Shown here piece by piece: positions 16,395 through 23,863 of a stretch of DNA of 64,000 nt. Each line of letters starts with the position of its first letter. Positions within the stretch are counted from its first letter, which is position 1. Location of the stretch: NCBI RefSeq assembly GCF_002208095.1, contig NZ_CP017990.1, positions 1,612,001 through 1,676,000 on the forward strand, given 5' to 3'. The notes under the pieces were generated by a model that saw only the letters and a program-made list of their open reading frames with translations, made no database searches and was not told the origin of the DNA. The stretch comes from Enterobacter cloacae complex sp. ECNIH7 (GTDB lineage: Bacteria > Pseudomonadota > Gammaproteobacteria > Enterobacterales > Enterobacteriaceae). The translations under genes were made by a program, and so were the position numbers.

Positions 16395-18758
16395 CTAGAT
16401 CACCCACTCGCCCCCTTCAACCCCGTTCACCAGCAGCGTACGTTTTTCCCCTCCAGGCAGCGACACCTTAAGCGATTTCCAAGCCGGACGATAATCCCCG
16501 CGCGCGTTGACCTTCAGGTTGATGGTTGCGCCGTCGCACACCATTTCCCACTCCACCCACAGCGCGTTGCCGTTCTGGTAGCCCCAGCTTTCGCCGTCGT
16601 CTTCAAACAGCATTCCGGAGGTTGTCCCGACGCCTTTTACCGGGAACAGCTTCAGCTCGCGTGCCGTATCTTTTTCGGCATTCACATGCGTGATGCGCTC
16701 GCTCAGCGGCAGACCGGCTCCCGCACGAACCAGCAGCGGCAGTTTTTCCAGCGGCGCGTCGAGGACGATTGACTGGCCGCCCGCATACCACGCGTGGGTG
16801 TAAAAATCATACCAGCCGGTGTCGTTATCCGGCAGCCAGACGCGTCGCTCGCGCTGCCCGGCTTCGACGACGCTGGCCACCAGCAGGTCGCGGCCCAGCA
16901 GGAAGTCATCGCACTCCTCAAACGTCTGCGCATCATGCTCGTGGTCGAGGAAGGTCGGGCGTAGCATCGGCTCGTCGTCGGCATGCGCCTGCCAGAGCAG
17001 GGTATAGAGGTACGGCAGCAGGCGGTAGCGCAGCTCAACCGCGCCGCGAACGGCTGGCGTGACGCCCGGGTACATCCACGGCTCGTTCACGGTGTGGTCA
17101 TCGTTCCACGAGTGAATGGTAAAGCGCGGGTGCATCACGCCGTTCTGCACCCAGCGTACGAACAGCTCGGCGTCCGGTTTGTCGCCGGAGAAACCGCCGA
17201 CGTCGTGGCCGACGTTGAACAGGCCGGACAGGCTCATGCCCAGCCCCATGCGGATGTTATAGCGCAGGGTGTCCCAGCTGGTGCGGTTGTCGCCGCTCCA
17301 GGTCTGGACGTAGCGCTGCATCCCGGCGCAGCCGGAGCGGGAGATGAGATACGGACGTTTTTCCGGCGCGAAACGCTGCTGCGCTTCCAGCGAGGCGCGC
17401 ATCATCAGCAGCGGCATCACCGGGCGAATGTGCTTGATGGCGATCTCCTTGCCGAAGCCAAAGCAGCGCGCTTCCCCGTCCCACACTTCATATTCGTTGT
17501 TGTCGTTCCAGGTAGAGTCGATGCCCATCTCCAGCAGCTGCGTGGTCACGCCGTTCTGCCACCACTGCACCGTCTGCGGGTTGGTAAAGTCGAGGTGCGA
17601 GCCTTCGTCATCCCAGAAGCTGGAACGTTCCGGTGCATCGGTTTCTGAATCGCGAATGAACAGGCCGCTCTCCGCCACTTCGTTATAGCGCGGATGGTCC
17701 TGCAGCAGGCACGGCTTGATGTTTGCCGCCAGCTTCAGCCCCGCGTCGTGGAACGCCTGACTCATCACCTTCGGCTGCGGCACCTTGTCATAGTTCCAGT
17801 TAAAGACGTAGCGCTTGCCGTTGATTGAGGTATAGCCGGAGGAGAGCTGGAACGAGTCGCACGGGATGGCGTGCTCTTCGCACAGACGGATGAAGTTCAT
17901 CAGCTGGTTCTGGGCGTCCGGCGCGTCGGTGTAGTGCATGGTCGAGCCGCTGTAGCCCAGGCTCCATTTCGGTCCGAACAGCGTTTTCCCGGTCAGGCGC
18001 ACGAAGGCTTTGGTGACGTCCAGCACGCGCTTGCCGGTAAAAATGTAGTAATCGATATCGCCCGCTTCCGCCTGCCAGCGACGATAGGCGGTGTGGTAGT
18101 TGTCGATTTCGTTACCCAGATCCAGCCAGCAGCTGCTCAGGTTGTCGTAGAACAGGCCGTAGCTGACGTCGTCGCGGCGGGCGATAGTGAACGGAATATG
18201 CTTGTAGAGCGGGTCGGTGCTGGCCGCGTTATACCCCATTGCGTCGAGGTTGCGCATCTCATAGCGCTTGCCGTTGCGCTGCAGATTGCCCGCTTTTTCG
18301 CCCAGGCCATAGAAACGTTCGTCCTTGCGGCGGCTGAGGTAGTGCGCCACGCCGTCGCCGTGGGCGTTCAGCAGGTAGGCGCTGGTTGGACGGTCGTTGA
18401 CCAGCGGCTGCCACTCGCCAGCCTCATTGCGGTAGTGCCACTCCAGCCACAGCGGCTGGTGGACCGTCACGCGCAGCTGTTCGGTTGCCACGGTGAGCGT
18501 CTCATCCTGCTGCGTCAGGGTCCAGGCCGGGCAGGAGAAGCCGCTTATATCGTCACGACGGCGGCCTTCCCACGGCACGTCTTTTTCCGGCGCGATGCTC
18601 CAGGTGCGGTCAAGCGCCAGCTCGCCTTTGCGTTTGATCAGCACGCGGAACAGGTTCTCTTCCAGCACATACAGGCACAGGCGGTGCTGGTTATCGACCA
18701 GCAGTTCCAGATGGTTTGCCGACTGCGTATCAAGGGTCCAGTTTTTCAGGGTTTTCAT
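16395..18758 (-). CDS. Glycoside hydrolase family 31 protein (alpha-glucosidase/alpha-xylosidase type)
   Basis: A probable cytoplasmic glycosidase of 787 residues. GH31 order is clear: an N-terminal beta domain, the catalytic TIM barrel (about 255-590) with nucleophile Asp419 in WNDNNE, and the acid/base region WSGDNRTSWDTL, then beta-rich C-terminal domains. There is no signal peptide. GH31 includes alpha-glucosidases, alpha-xylosidases, sulfoquinovosidases and glucan lyases, and I cannot assign the substrate. An in-frame ATG 15 bases earlier (18773) is possible; I prefer 18758 because the product then starts MKTLKNW after a GGATG sequence. It is second in an operon with an MFS transporter 17 bases upstream and is likely controlled by the divergent LacI gene. 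Confidence 0.88.
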   Translation of the reverse strand: MKTLKNWTLDTQSANHLELLVDNQHRLCLYVLEENLFRVLIKRKGELALDRTWSIAPEKDVPWEGRRRDDISGFSCPAWTLTQQDETLTVATEQLRVTVHQPLWLEWHYRNEAGEWQPLVNDRPTSAYLLNAHGDGVAHYLSRRKDERFYGLGEKAGNLQRNGKRYEMRNLDAMGYNAASTDPLYKHIPFTIARRDDVSYGLFYDNLSSCWLDLGNEIDNYHTAYRRWQAEAGDIDYYIFTGKRVLDVTKAFVRLTGKTLFGPKWSLGYSGSTMHYTDAPDAQNQLMNFIRLCEEHAIPCDSFQLSSGYTSINGKRYVFNWNYDKVPQPKVMSQAFHDAGLKLAANIKPCLLQDHPRYNEVAESGLFIRDSETDAPERSSFWDDEGSHLDFTNPQTVQWWQNGVTTQLLEMGIDSTWNDNNEYEVWDGEARCFGFGKEIAIKHIRPVMPLLMMRASLEAQQRFAPEKRPYLISRSGCAGMQRYVQTWSGDNRTSWDTLRYNIRMGLGMSLSGLFNVGHDVGGFSGDKPDAELFVRWVQNGVMHPRFTIHSWNDDHTVNEPWMYPGVTPAVRGAVELRYRLLPYLYTLLWQAHADDEPMLRPTFLDHEHDAQTFEECDDFLLGRDLLVASVVEAGQRERRVWLPDNDTGWYDFYTHAWYAGGQSIVLDAPLEKLPLLVRAGAGLPLSERITHVNAEKDTARELKLFPVKGVGTTSGMLFEDDGESWGYQNGNALWVEWEMVCDGATINLKVNARGDYRPAWKSLKVSLPGGEKRTLLVNGVEGGEWVI

Positions 18759-18775
18759 ATGCAATACATCCACTA

Positions 18776-20077
18776 TCAGGCGCGCTTGGCGCGACGTTCA
18801 GCAATAAATGCTACCAGGAAGAGAGCGCCAATCAGGTCAAAGAAGCCCATGGCAATAAAGAGCGGGTTAAAGCCGATTTTGTCGGCGGTCACGCCGATTA
18901 ACAGCGAGAACAGGAAGCTGGCGATCCACGCCGCAGAGCCGCGCATGCCGTTTACGGTCGCCATCTGGCCTTTGTCGAACGACTCAACGACCAGGGCGCT
19001 CAGCATGCAGGAGATGATCTGGTGCCCGAAGCCGCCGATGGAGATCAGCACGATGGTGATATACGGGTCGCGGGTAATGGCCACGATGCCCAGCGAGATC
19101 ATCAGGAACGCGCCCGTCACGGAGCTGGCAACGACCGAGTTAACGCGCGAGCAGCCGAACAGACGGGTGTACAGACGCGTCAGGTAGCCACTCGCCACGC
19201 TGCCGAGGTCGGCGGCGAGGAACGGCAGCCAGGCAAACATCGCAATCTGCTTCAGGTCCATGCCGTGCTCTTTGGCGAGGTACAGCGGCACCCAGAAGCT
19301 CAGCACCGCCCAGGCCGGTTCCGCCATAAAGGCCGGGATGGCGATCCCGTAGAAGCGTTTGTTTTTCGAGACGGTTTTCAGCGCGGTCAGGAAGGGCAGT
19401 TTCACCGCAGGCGGTTCGTTATCCTGCTTGATGAACGCCAGTTCGTCTTTGCTCAGGTTCGGGTGCTGTTCCGGGTTGTGGTAGAACGCCCACCACAGGA
19501 TCACCCACAGCAGCGCCAGCACGCCGGTAAACATAAACGCGCCCTGCCAGCCGAACGACGCGTGAGCAAAGTAGATGATAGGCGGAGCCAGCATTGCGCC
19601 GATGGAGAAGCCCACGCCAGCCCAGCCGGCGGCAACGGGTCGCTCTGATTTCGGGAACCATTCGCCGATGGTTTTGGCGTTCGCCGGGGTAGCGGCGGCC
19701 TCAGAGGCACCCATAAAGAAGCGCAGAATAGCGAGGTGCAGCCAGCTTCCGGCGCCCGCATGGAAGATACACATCAGCGCCCAGATCCCGGCGCAGACCA
19801 TAAAGCCAATCTTCAGGCCGATGACGTCAATCAGCCAGCCGCACAGGGGCTGGAAAATGGTATAGGCGATCTGGAACGCGCCGACGATCCAGGAGTATTG
19901 CTCGGTGGTGATCCCGAGGCTCTCTTTCAGTTCCGGGGCGAGGATCCCGAGTGAGTTTCGGGTGATGTAGTTAACGGTGACGCCAAGTAAGAACAGCACC
20001 AGCACGTACCAGCGCAGGTTCTTGATGACGCGACGGGTTTTGCTTGTCGCTACGGTGTTATTGATGTCCTGACTCAT
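18776..20077 (-). CDS. MFS transporter, ACS (anion:cation symporter) type
   Basis: An inner-membrane symporter of 433 residues with twelve helices. It resembles the hexuronate and glucarate carriers ExuT and GudP: NYITRNSLGILAPELKESLG and QYSWIVGAFQIAYTIFQPLCG at the N-terminus, then LRFFMGASEAAATPANAKT and the WFPKSERPVAAGWAGVGFS loop. These carriers usually move acidic sugars or related anions. I place the start at the ATG at 20077, which has GGAGAG six bases upstream, rather than at a GTG four codons earlier. It heads the operon with the GH31 gene, so uptake and cleavage of one glycoside is the likely joint function. Confidence 0.88.
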   Translation of the reverse strand: MSQDINNTVATSKTRRVIKNLRWYVLVLFLLGVTVNYITRNSLGILAPELKESLGITTEQYSWIVGAFQIAYTIFQPLCGWLIDVIGLKIGFMVCAGIWALMCIFHAGAGSWLHLAILRFFMGASEAAATPANAKTIGEWFPKSERPVAAGWAGVGFSIGAMLAPPIIYFAHASFGWQGAFMFTGVLALLWVILWWAFYHNPEQHPNLSKDELAFIKQDNEPPAVKLPFLTALKTVSKNKRFYGIAIPAFMAEPAWAVLSFWVPLYLAKEHGMDLKQIAMFAWLPFLAADLGSVASGYLTRLYTRLFGCSRVNSVVASSVTGAFLMISLGIVAITRDPYITIVLISIGGFGHQIISCMLSALVVESFDKGQMATVNGMRGSAAWIASFLFSLLIGVTADKIGFNPLFIAMGFFDLIGALFLVAFIAERRAKRA

Positions 20078-20169
20078 TTTACTCTCCACAAGACGGACGG
20101 TAAGGGAACGGAGGTTCAGGTGTCACACGGATTTTTATGCCTTTGATTTCTATCCGTTTAAACTACTTA

Positions 20170-20184
20170 AGTTGGTATACAACT
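20170..20184. promoter_or_regulatory. UxuR/ExuR-like palindrome in the MFS-LacI divergent region
   Basis: AGTTGGTATACAACT holds TTGGTATAC, close to the known hexuronate-regulator box core TTGGTATACCAA, and is itself nearly palindromic. It lies about 93 bases before the MFS start codon in the 288-base divergent region. That region also holds TGTGCAAAATTTCTCA (20248-20263), a poor match to a CRP site. No perfect LacI-type operator was obvious. Confidence 0.4.
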
Positions 20185-20365
20185 AGTATGGAAGTTGTGT
20201 GACAAGTTCACCTTAAGGAAGAAAATGAGTGGGCAAAAGTGGATTTTGTGCAAAATTTCTCATAACTGACGTAAACCCTCTGGCATGATGGCTTTTATGT
20301 CAGCTAATACCTGACCAATACGCTATGAAAATTTTTTCATTTCGCAAATGGAGCCAGATCACAAA

Positions 20366-21439
20366 ATGGACAAAAGGCTAAAAATCACCGAAATCGCGGC
20401 CCGGACGCAGCTCTCGATCAGCACCGTATCGCGGGTGCTGGCGGGAAAAGCGAATACCAGTGAAAAAGCGCGCGCGAAGGTGCTGGCGTGCGCGCGGGAG
20501 CTGGGGGTGATGGACGGCATGGCGGCAGGGCGTCTGCTGCTTAATAGCCTGGTGGTTTTTGCCCCGCAGCGGGCGTTTGACGAGCGGTCCGACATCTTTT
20601 ACTACCGCGTGATCCAGAGCGTGAGTAAAGGCCTGGCGTCCCACGATGTGCGCCTTCGCTACTGCGCGCTGGAGGAGAACGACAGCGACGCCCAGCTGTT
20701 TCTGGCGCGCATGAACGAAGCGGACACCCAGGCGGCAATCCTTCTTGGCATCGACGATCCCCATATCCACGATCTGGCGGTGGACGTGGGTAAACCCTGC
20801 ATGCTGATTAACTGCCGCGACCGGCACATGCGTCTGCCTGCCGTCGCGCCGGATCACCGCGCCATCGGCGAGCGGGCGGCGGAGTACCTGTTCGAGATGG
20901 GGCACCGCGAGGTGATGAACGTGCTGTGCCTGCGTCGCTACACCATGGAGCTGCGCCTGTCGGGGATCCGCGACGCGTGGCAGTCTCACAACCTGAAATT
21001 CAACGATAAACGCGATCTGCTGGTGGTGCCCAGCTTCAGCGCGCGCGAAACGGAACAGATGGTCAGCAGCTGGCTCAGTGAAGCGCAGGGGAAGGATTTA
21101 CCTACCGCGTTCCTGGTCGGCGGCGACTTTATGGCGGCGGGCACCATTAGCGCCTTACAAAACCACGGCCTGCGCGTGCCGCAGGACGTGTCGGTGATGA
21201 GCATTGACGGCTTTAACCTGGCCGCAATCCAGGATGTGCCTCTGACGGCCGTGCATGTCCCCCGCGATGAGCTGGGAACCGAAGCGGTATATATGCTCCA
21301 GCAGCGGCTGATGCGCCCGGACGCGCCGGTCGGGACGTTACTGCTTAACGGCACGCTGGCCGTGCGGGAATCGGTACGGCGGATACGTCAGGGGAAACGA
21401 CGCACCGCCGTGGAGCGGGAAGGGCTGTACGACAGTTAA
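20366..21439 (+). CDS. LacI-family transcriptional regulator
   Basis: A 357-residue regulator. The LacI helix-turn-helix (residues about 4-50) reads LKITEIAARTQLSISTVSRV and continues with LAGKANTSEKAR. A periplasmic-binding-protein-like effector domain follows, with AAILLGIDDPHIH, DHRAIGERAAEYLFEMGHR and the C-terminal VPRDELGTEAVYMLQQRL. I chose the ATG at 20366, which fits the family N-terminus; an earlier in-frame ATG at 20348 would add six residues. It is divergent from the MFS-GH31 operon, its probable target. The stop overlaps the end of the convergent gene ybiU by four bases. Confidence 0.9.
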   Translation: MDKRLKITEIAARTQLSISTVSRVLAGKANTSEKARAKVLACARELGVMDGMAAGRLLLNSLVVFAPQRAFDERSDIFYYRVIQSVSKGLASHDVRLRYCALEENDSDAQLFLARMNEADTQAAILLGIDDPHIHDLAVDVGKPCMLINCRDRHMRLPAVAPDHRAIGERAAEYLFEMGHREVMNVLCLRRYTMELRLSGIRDAWQSHNLKFNDKRDLLVVPSFSARETEQMVSSWLSEAQGKDLPTAFLVGGDFMAAGTISALQNHGLRVPQDVSVMSIDGFNLAAIQDVPLTAVHVPRDELGTEAVYMLQQRLMRPDAPVGTLLLNGTLAVRESVRRIRQGKRRTAVEREGLYDS

Positions 21440-22692
21440 ACCATGCCCAGCGCGCGCTTGCCGTGGATGTTGAGATCGTTCACGGTAAAGCGGTCCTGCC
21501 AGCTTTTTTCATAATCCTCGCGCGGGAAGTCTCCCGGCGACGCGCCGGTTTCCAGCGCTTCCTTGACCTTTTTAGCGTAGGCGAGGTTTTTCTCGCACAT
21601 CGGCGCGGCAGGGATGTACATCACGTTGCCCCAGCCCTGCTGATTTTCCACCGGCGCCACGGAGTGGATCACATCGCAGTGCCACCACACGGAATCACCC
21701 GCCTCGAGTGCCGGTATGCTGCTTAATGCCTCGATCAGCAGCGGGTGCCACTTCTCGGAAACCGGCAGCACGCGCCCAGGCGCCACGCCGCACAGCTCGT
21801 CCTCCGGCACGTCGTCCAGCAGCGGACGCAGCAGAATATACGCCATTGCTTCCGGGATCGGCACCACGTGCAGCAGCCCCTGGCCGGGGATCATGTCCGA
21901 TAACGCCGTCCAGCCCTGGAAGGTGCGGAACACCGAGCATTTGGTGGTGTTATCGACGGTGTACTCTTCCACTTCGGTACGGTGCGCGGCGTTCCACGGA
22001 TCGTACTTGTCGACATTGCCGTCAAACACGCGGGCAAAGACCTGCTGATAGGCTGGCAGCAGCCAGCGCTCCAGCGCGCCGGAGTCGGTATGCGCCCCAA
22101 GCCCTTTCGAGGTCGTTCCCGGCGGGCGGCGGCGGATACGGTCCGGGTAAATCACGCTCACGTCCGGGTTGAACCACTGCTTGCCGTTGCTCTCGAATGT
22201 CCATAAACGGTTCAGGAACGACTGCACCTGCGGCATCTCTTCGCTCTGGCGCGCCTGCATTTGCGCCTGAGACCAGTAAATCGGGTAAATCTCCGGACGA
22301 GAGGCCGTCAGGGTGCCGAAGAAGTTATCGCCCGGGCCTTTGTAGACCTCATCAAACTTATTCAGATCGAGGTAGTCGAGCATCGACTGATCCCACGCCA
22401 GCGCCTGCTCGCGCGGGAAATGACCTTTAATCACCGCGCAGCCGCGGCGTTTAACGGCCTCGCGCTGTGCGTCGGTAATCGTGCCGTTTTTCACATCCGC
22501 AAACGGAATTACCGGCCAGACGGATTCGCCTTTGTTCTTAAGCGCGTTGATTTCCGCCACGCGGGTGGCAATTTTGTCGCTGAGCTTATTAAACACCGCC
22601 TGCACGTCGCCGATCTGCGCGCGCAGCTCACGTTTTAACTGACGGATTGCCGCTTTGTGGTCCGCTGGTAAGGTTTCACTGGTAAAGGTCAT
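21436..22692 (-). CDS. ybiU: DUF1479 protein YbiU, predicted Fe(II)/2-oxoglutarate-type oxygenase
   Basis: A 418-residue cytoplasmic protein matching E. coli YbiU (421) along its length. Function is not established. A cupin-type iron site is visible: the HxD motif in GLGAHTDSGALERW, and a later His in VWWHCDVIHSVAPVENQQGW, followed by Asn-Val-Met-Tyr-Ile-Pro. This supports a 2-oxoglutarate-oxygenase-like fold. A 14-base site, CTTTCATTCGAAAG, lies 14 bases before the start codon and is shared with the ybiV and ybiY/fsaA promoters. The ribosome site is GCGAGGCAGTT. In E. coli ybiU directly follows ybiT; here the GH31-MFS-LacI block lies between them. Confidence 0.9.
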   Translation of the reverse strand: MTFTSETLPADHKAAIRQLKRELRAQIGDVQAVFNKLSDKIATRVAEINALKNKGESVWPVIPFADVKNGTITDAQREAVKRRGCAVIKGHFPREQALAWDQSMLDYLDLNKFDEVYKGPGDNFFGTLTASRPEIYPIYWSQAQMQARQSEEMPQVQSFLNRLWTFESNGKQWFNPDVSVIYPDRIRRRPPGTTSKGLGAHTDSGALERWLLPAYQQVFARVFDGNVDKYDPWNAAHRTEVEEYTVDNTTKCSVFRTFQGWTALSDMIPGQGLLHVVPIPEAMAYILLRPLLDDVPEDELCGVAPGRVLPVSEKWHPLLIEALSSIPALEAGDSVWWHCDVIHSVAPVENQQGWGNVMYIPAAPMCEKNLAYAKKVKEALETGASPGDFPREDYEKSWQDRFTVNDLNIHGKRALGMV

Positions 22693-22705
22693 AACTGCCT
22701 CGCAT

Positions 22706-22719
22706 CTTTCATTCGAAAG
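22706..22719. promoter_or_regulatory. Shared operator-like site, ybiU copy
   Basis: CTTTCATTCGAAAG, with arms CTTTC and GAAAG around ATTC, ends 14 bases before the ybiU start. An identical 14-mer, inverted, lies at 27238-27251. Just upstream the sequence holds two direct repeats TTAAGTTA (22743-22750 and 22754-22761) with an 11-base period. Confidence 0.7.
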
Positions 22720-22841
22720 TGAAAATGTCTACAAGTGATACTTTAAGTTAAAATTAAGTTAATGCAAGTTTAAAAACTTGACGCAAGCCACAGGTCGGAA
22801 AAAGAGTGAGAGGCCGGAGCGACGCTCCGGCGAGGAAAGGA

Positions 22842-23657
22842 TCAGAGGTCGAACGGGGAATGGTTGTCGAGCACGGCCTGAATGACGTTCAGCGCGCCCT
22901 GATGGTTGTTATCGTCTGTGCCGTAGCGGCTGATTTCTTTGATGCTCTCTGCCGCGTTGCCCATCGCAAAGGAATATTTCACCAGCTTCAGCATCTCGGC
23001 ATCGTTGCCGCTGTCCCCAATGGCCACGCACTCCTGCGGGGAGATTTTCCAGCGTTTCAGCAGACGACTGATGCCGTTGGCCTTGTGGAGGCCGGGGATA
23101 ATCAAATCGACAAAACCAAAGCCGCTGGTGACCGGCTTCATAATGCCGTCCAGGGAGACGTGCAGTTTATCCACCAGATTAGGGATATCGCTGTCCGGCA
23201 GGTTCAGGGAGAATTTAAACAGTACGTCGTCAATTTCGCGGTAATCGCTGATGCGCTTTAAGCGGTGATAGTGCTTTGACATCAGCGCCACGAACGCGTC
23301 CGGGGCTTTATCGCTCACATACGCGCTCTCGAGCCCGCAGGCCACAAAGTTCAGCCCTTTGTCTTTCAGCAGCTCGCCAATCACGATTTGCGATTCATGC
23401 CGCGTCAGCTCGCCGTGGAAAATCTGTTCGCCGCGATCGAACACCAGCGCGCCGTTTTCCGCGACGAAGGAGATCCGATCTGTGAGCTCCGGAAAGAAGG
23501 AGATGAGCTGGTAATACTGATTGCCGCTGGCGACAACGAATTCAATGTCGCGGGCTTTAAGCTGTTCAAACTGTGCCTGGAAGCGGTCACGATCGTACTG
23601 CTTGGCATCATCAAGGAAAGTTCCGTCCATATCGGTGACGATAACTTTAACGGTCAT
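22842..23657 (-). CDS. ybiV: HAD-family sugar phosphatase YbiV
   Basis: Cof-type HAD phosphatase of 271 residues, the length of E. coli YbiV. It hydrolyses sugar phosphates such as ribose 5-phosphate and fructose 1-phosphate in vitro. HAD motifs are DMDGTFLDD (motif I, nucleophile and acid Asp), [10 protein letters not shown] (motif II, Ser), the Lys in [10 protein letters not shown] (motif III) and [12 protein letters not shown] (motif IV). The start at 23657 is chosen from the family N-terminus [13 protein letters not shown] and the CCAGGAG ribosome site. A TTTCATTCGAAAG site lies about 68 bases upstream. It is paralogous to ybjI (45577-46389). Confidence 0.93.
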   Translation of the reverse strand: MTVKVIVTDMDGTFLDDAKQYDRDRFQAQFEQLKARDIEFVVASGNQYYQLISFFPELTDRISFVAENGALVFDRGEQIFHGELTRHESQIVIGELLKDKGLNFVACGLESAYVSDKAPDAFVALMSKHYHRLKRISDYREIDDVLFKFSLNLPDSDIPNLVDKLHVSLDGIMKPVTSGFGFVDLIIPGLHKANGISRLLKRWKISPQECVAIGDSGNDAEMLKLVKYSFAMGNAAESIKEISRYGTDDNNHQGALNVIQAVLDNHSPFDL

Positions 23658-23724
23658 ACTGTGCTCCTGGGTCACTGCGTTTTGAAACATTCTAATAACA
23701 AGGTGACGTGGAGCACAAATTTAA

Positions 23725-23737
23725 TTTCATTCGAAAG
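23725..23737. promoter_or_regulatory. Shared operator-like site, ybiV copy
   Basis: TTTCATTCGAAAG matches 13 of 14 bases of the ybiU and ybiY/fsaA sites. Its right part runs into the repeat at 23734-23823, whose copy 1 also begins GAAAGTAAAAGC, so part of the match may belong to the repeat. The left half TTTCATTC does not. Confidence 0.6.
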
Positions 23738-23823
23738 TAAAAGCAAAACGGCAACCGAGGTTGCCTTTTTTAGTGTTTTCTCCCTCTCCCCGTGGGAGAG
23801 GGCCGGGGTGAGGGCATCAGCGT
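23734..23823. repeat. Composite REP-like repeat, copy 3
   Basis: Both halves are present. ACGGCAACC and GGTTGCC form the first hairpin with T-run (23748-23772). The second is CCCTCTCCCCGTGGGAGAGGG with the tail CCGGGGTGAGGGCATCAG. It lies between ybiW and ybiV, both on the minus strand, so it may end the ybiYW transcript before the ybiV promoter. Confidence 0.82.
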
Positions 23824-23826
23824 GCG

Positions 23827-23860
23827 CATATCCCCTCACCATCAAGAGTGAGGGGATATG
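23827..23860 (-). terminator. Perfect 13-base-pair hairpin after ybiW
   Basis: CATATCCCCTCAC (23827-23839) and GTGAGGGGATATG (23848-23860) are exact inverted copies with an eight-base loop, three bases after the ybiW stop. There is no T run, so it may be an mRNA 3'-end stabiliser or part of the repeat island rather than a classical terminator. Confidence 0.6.
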
Positions 23861-23863
23861 CCG

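Noticed and set aside
16395..18758. GH31 protein as an alpha-1,4-glucan lyase making 1,5-anhydrofructose
   Set aside because: Attractive because of the nearby anhydro-sugar genes, but known lyases are much longer and nothing in the motifs favours a lyase over a hydrolase.
20248..20263. CRP-site-like TGTGC-N6-TCTCA before the LacI gene
   Set aside because: Two mismatches in the core and no supporting promoter; too weak to list as a site.
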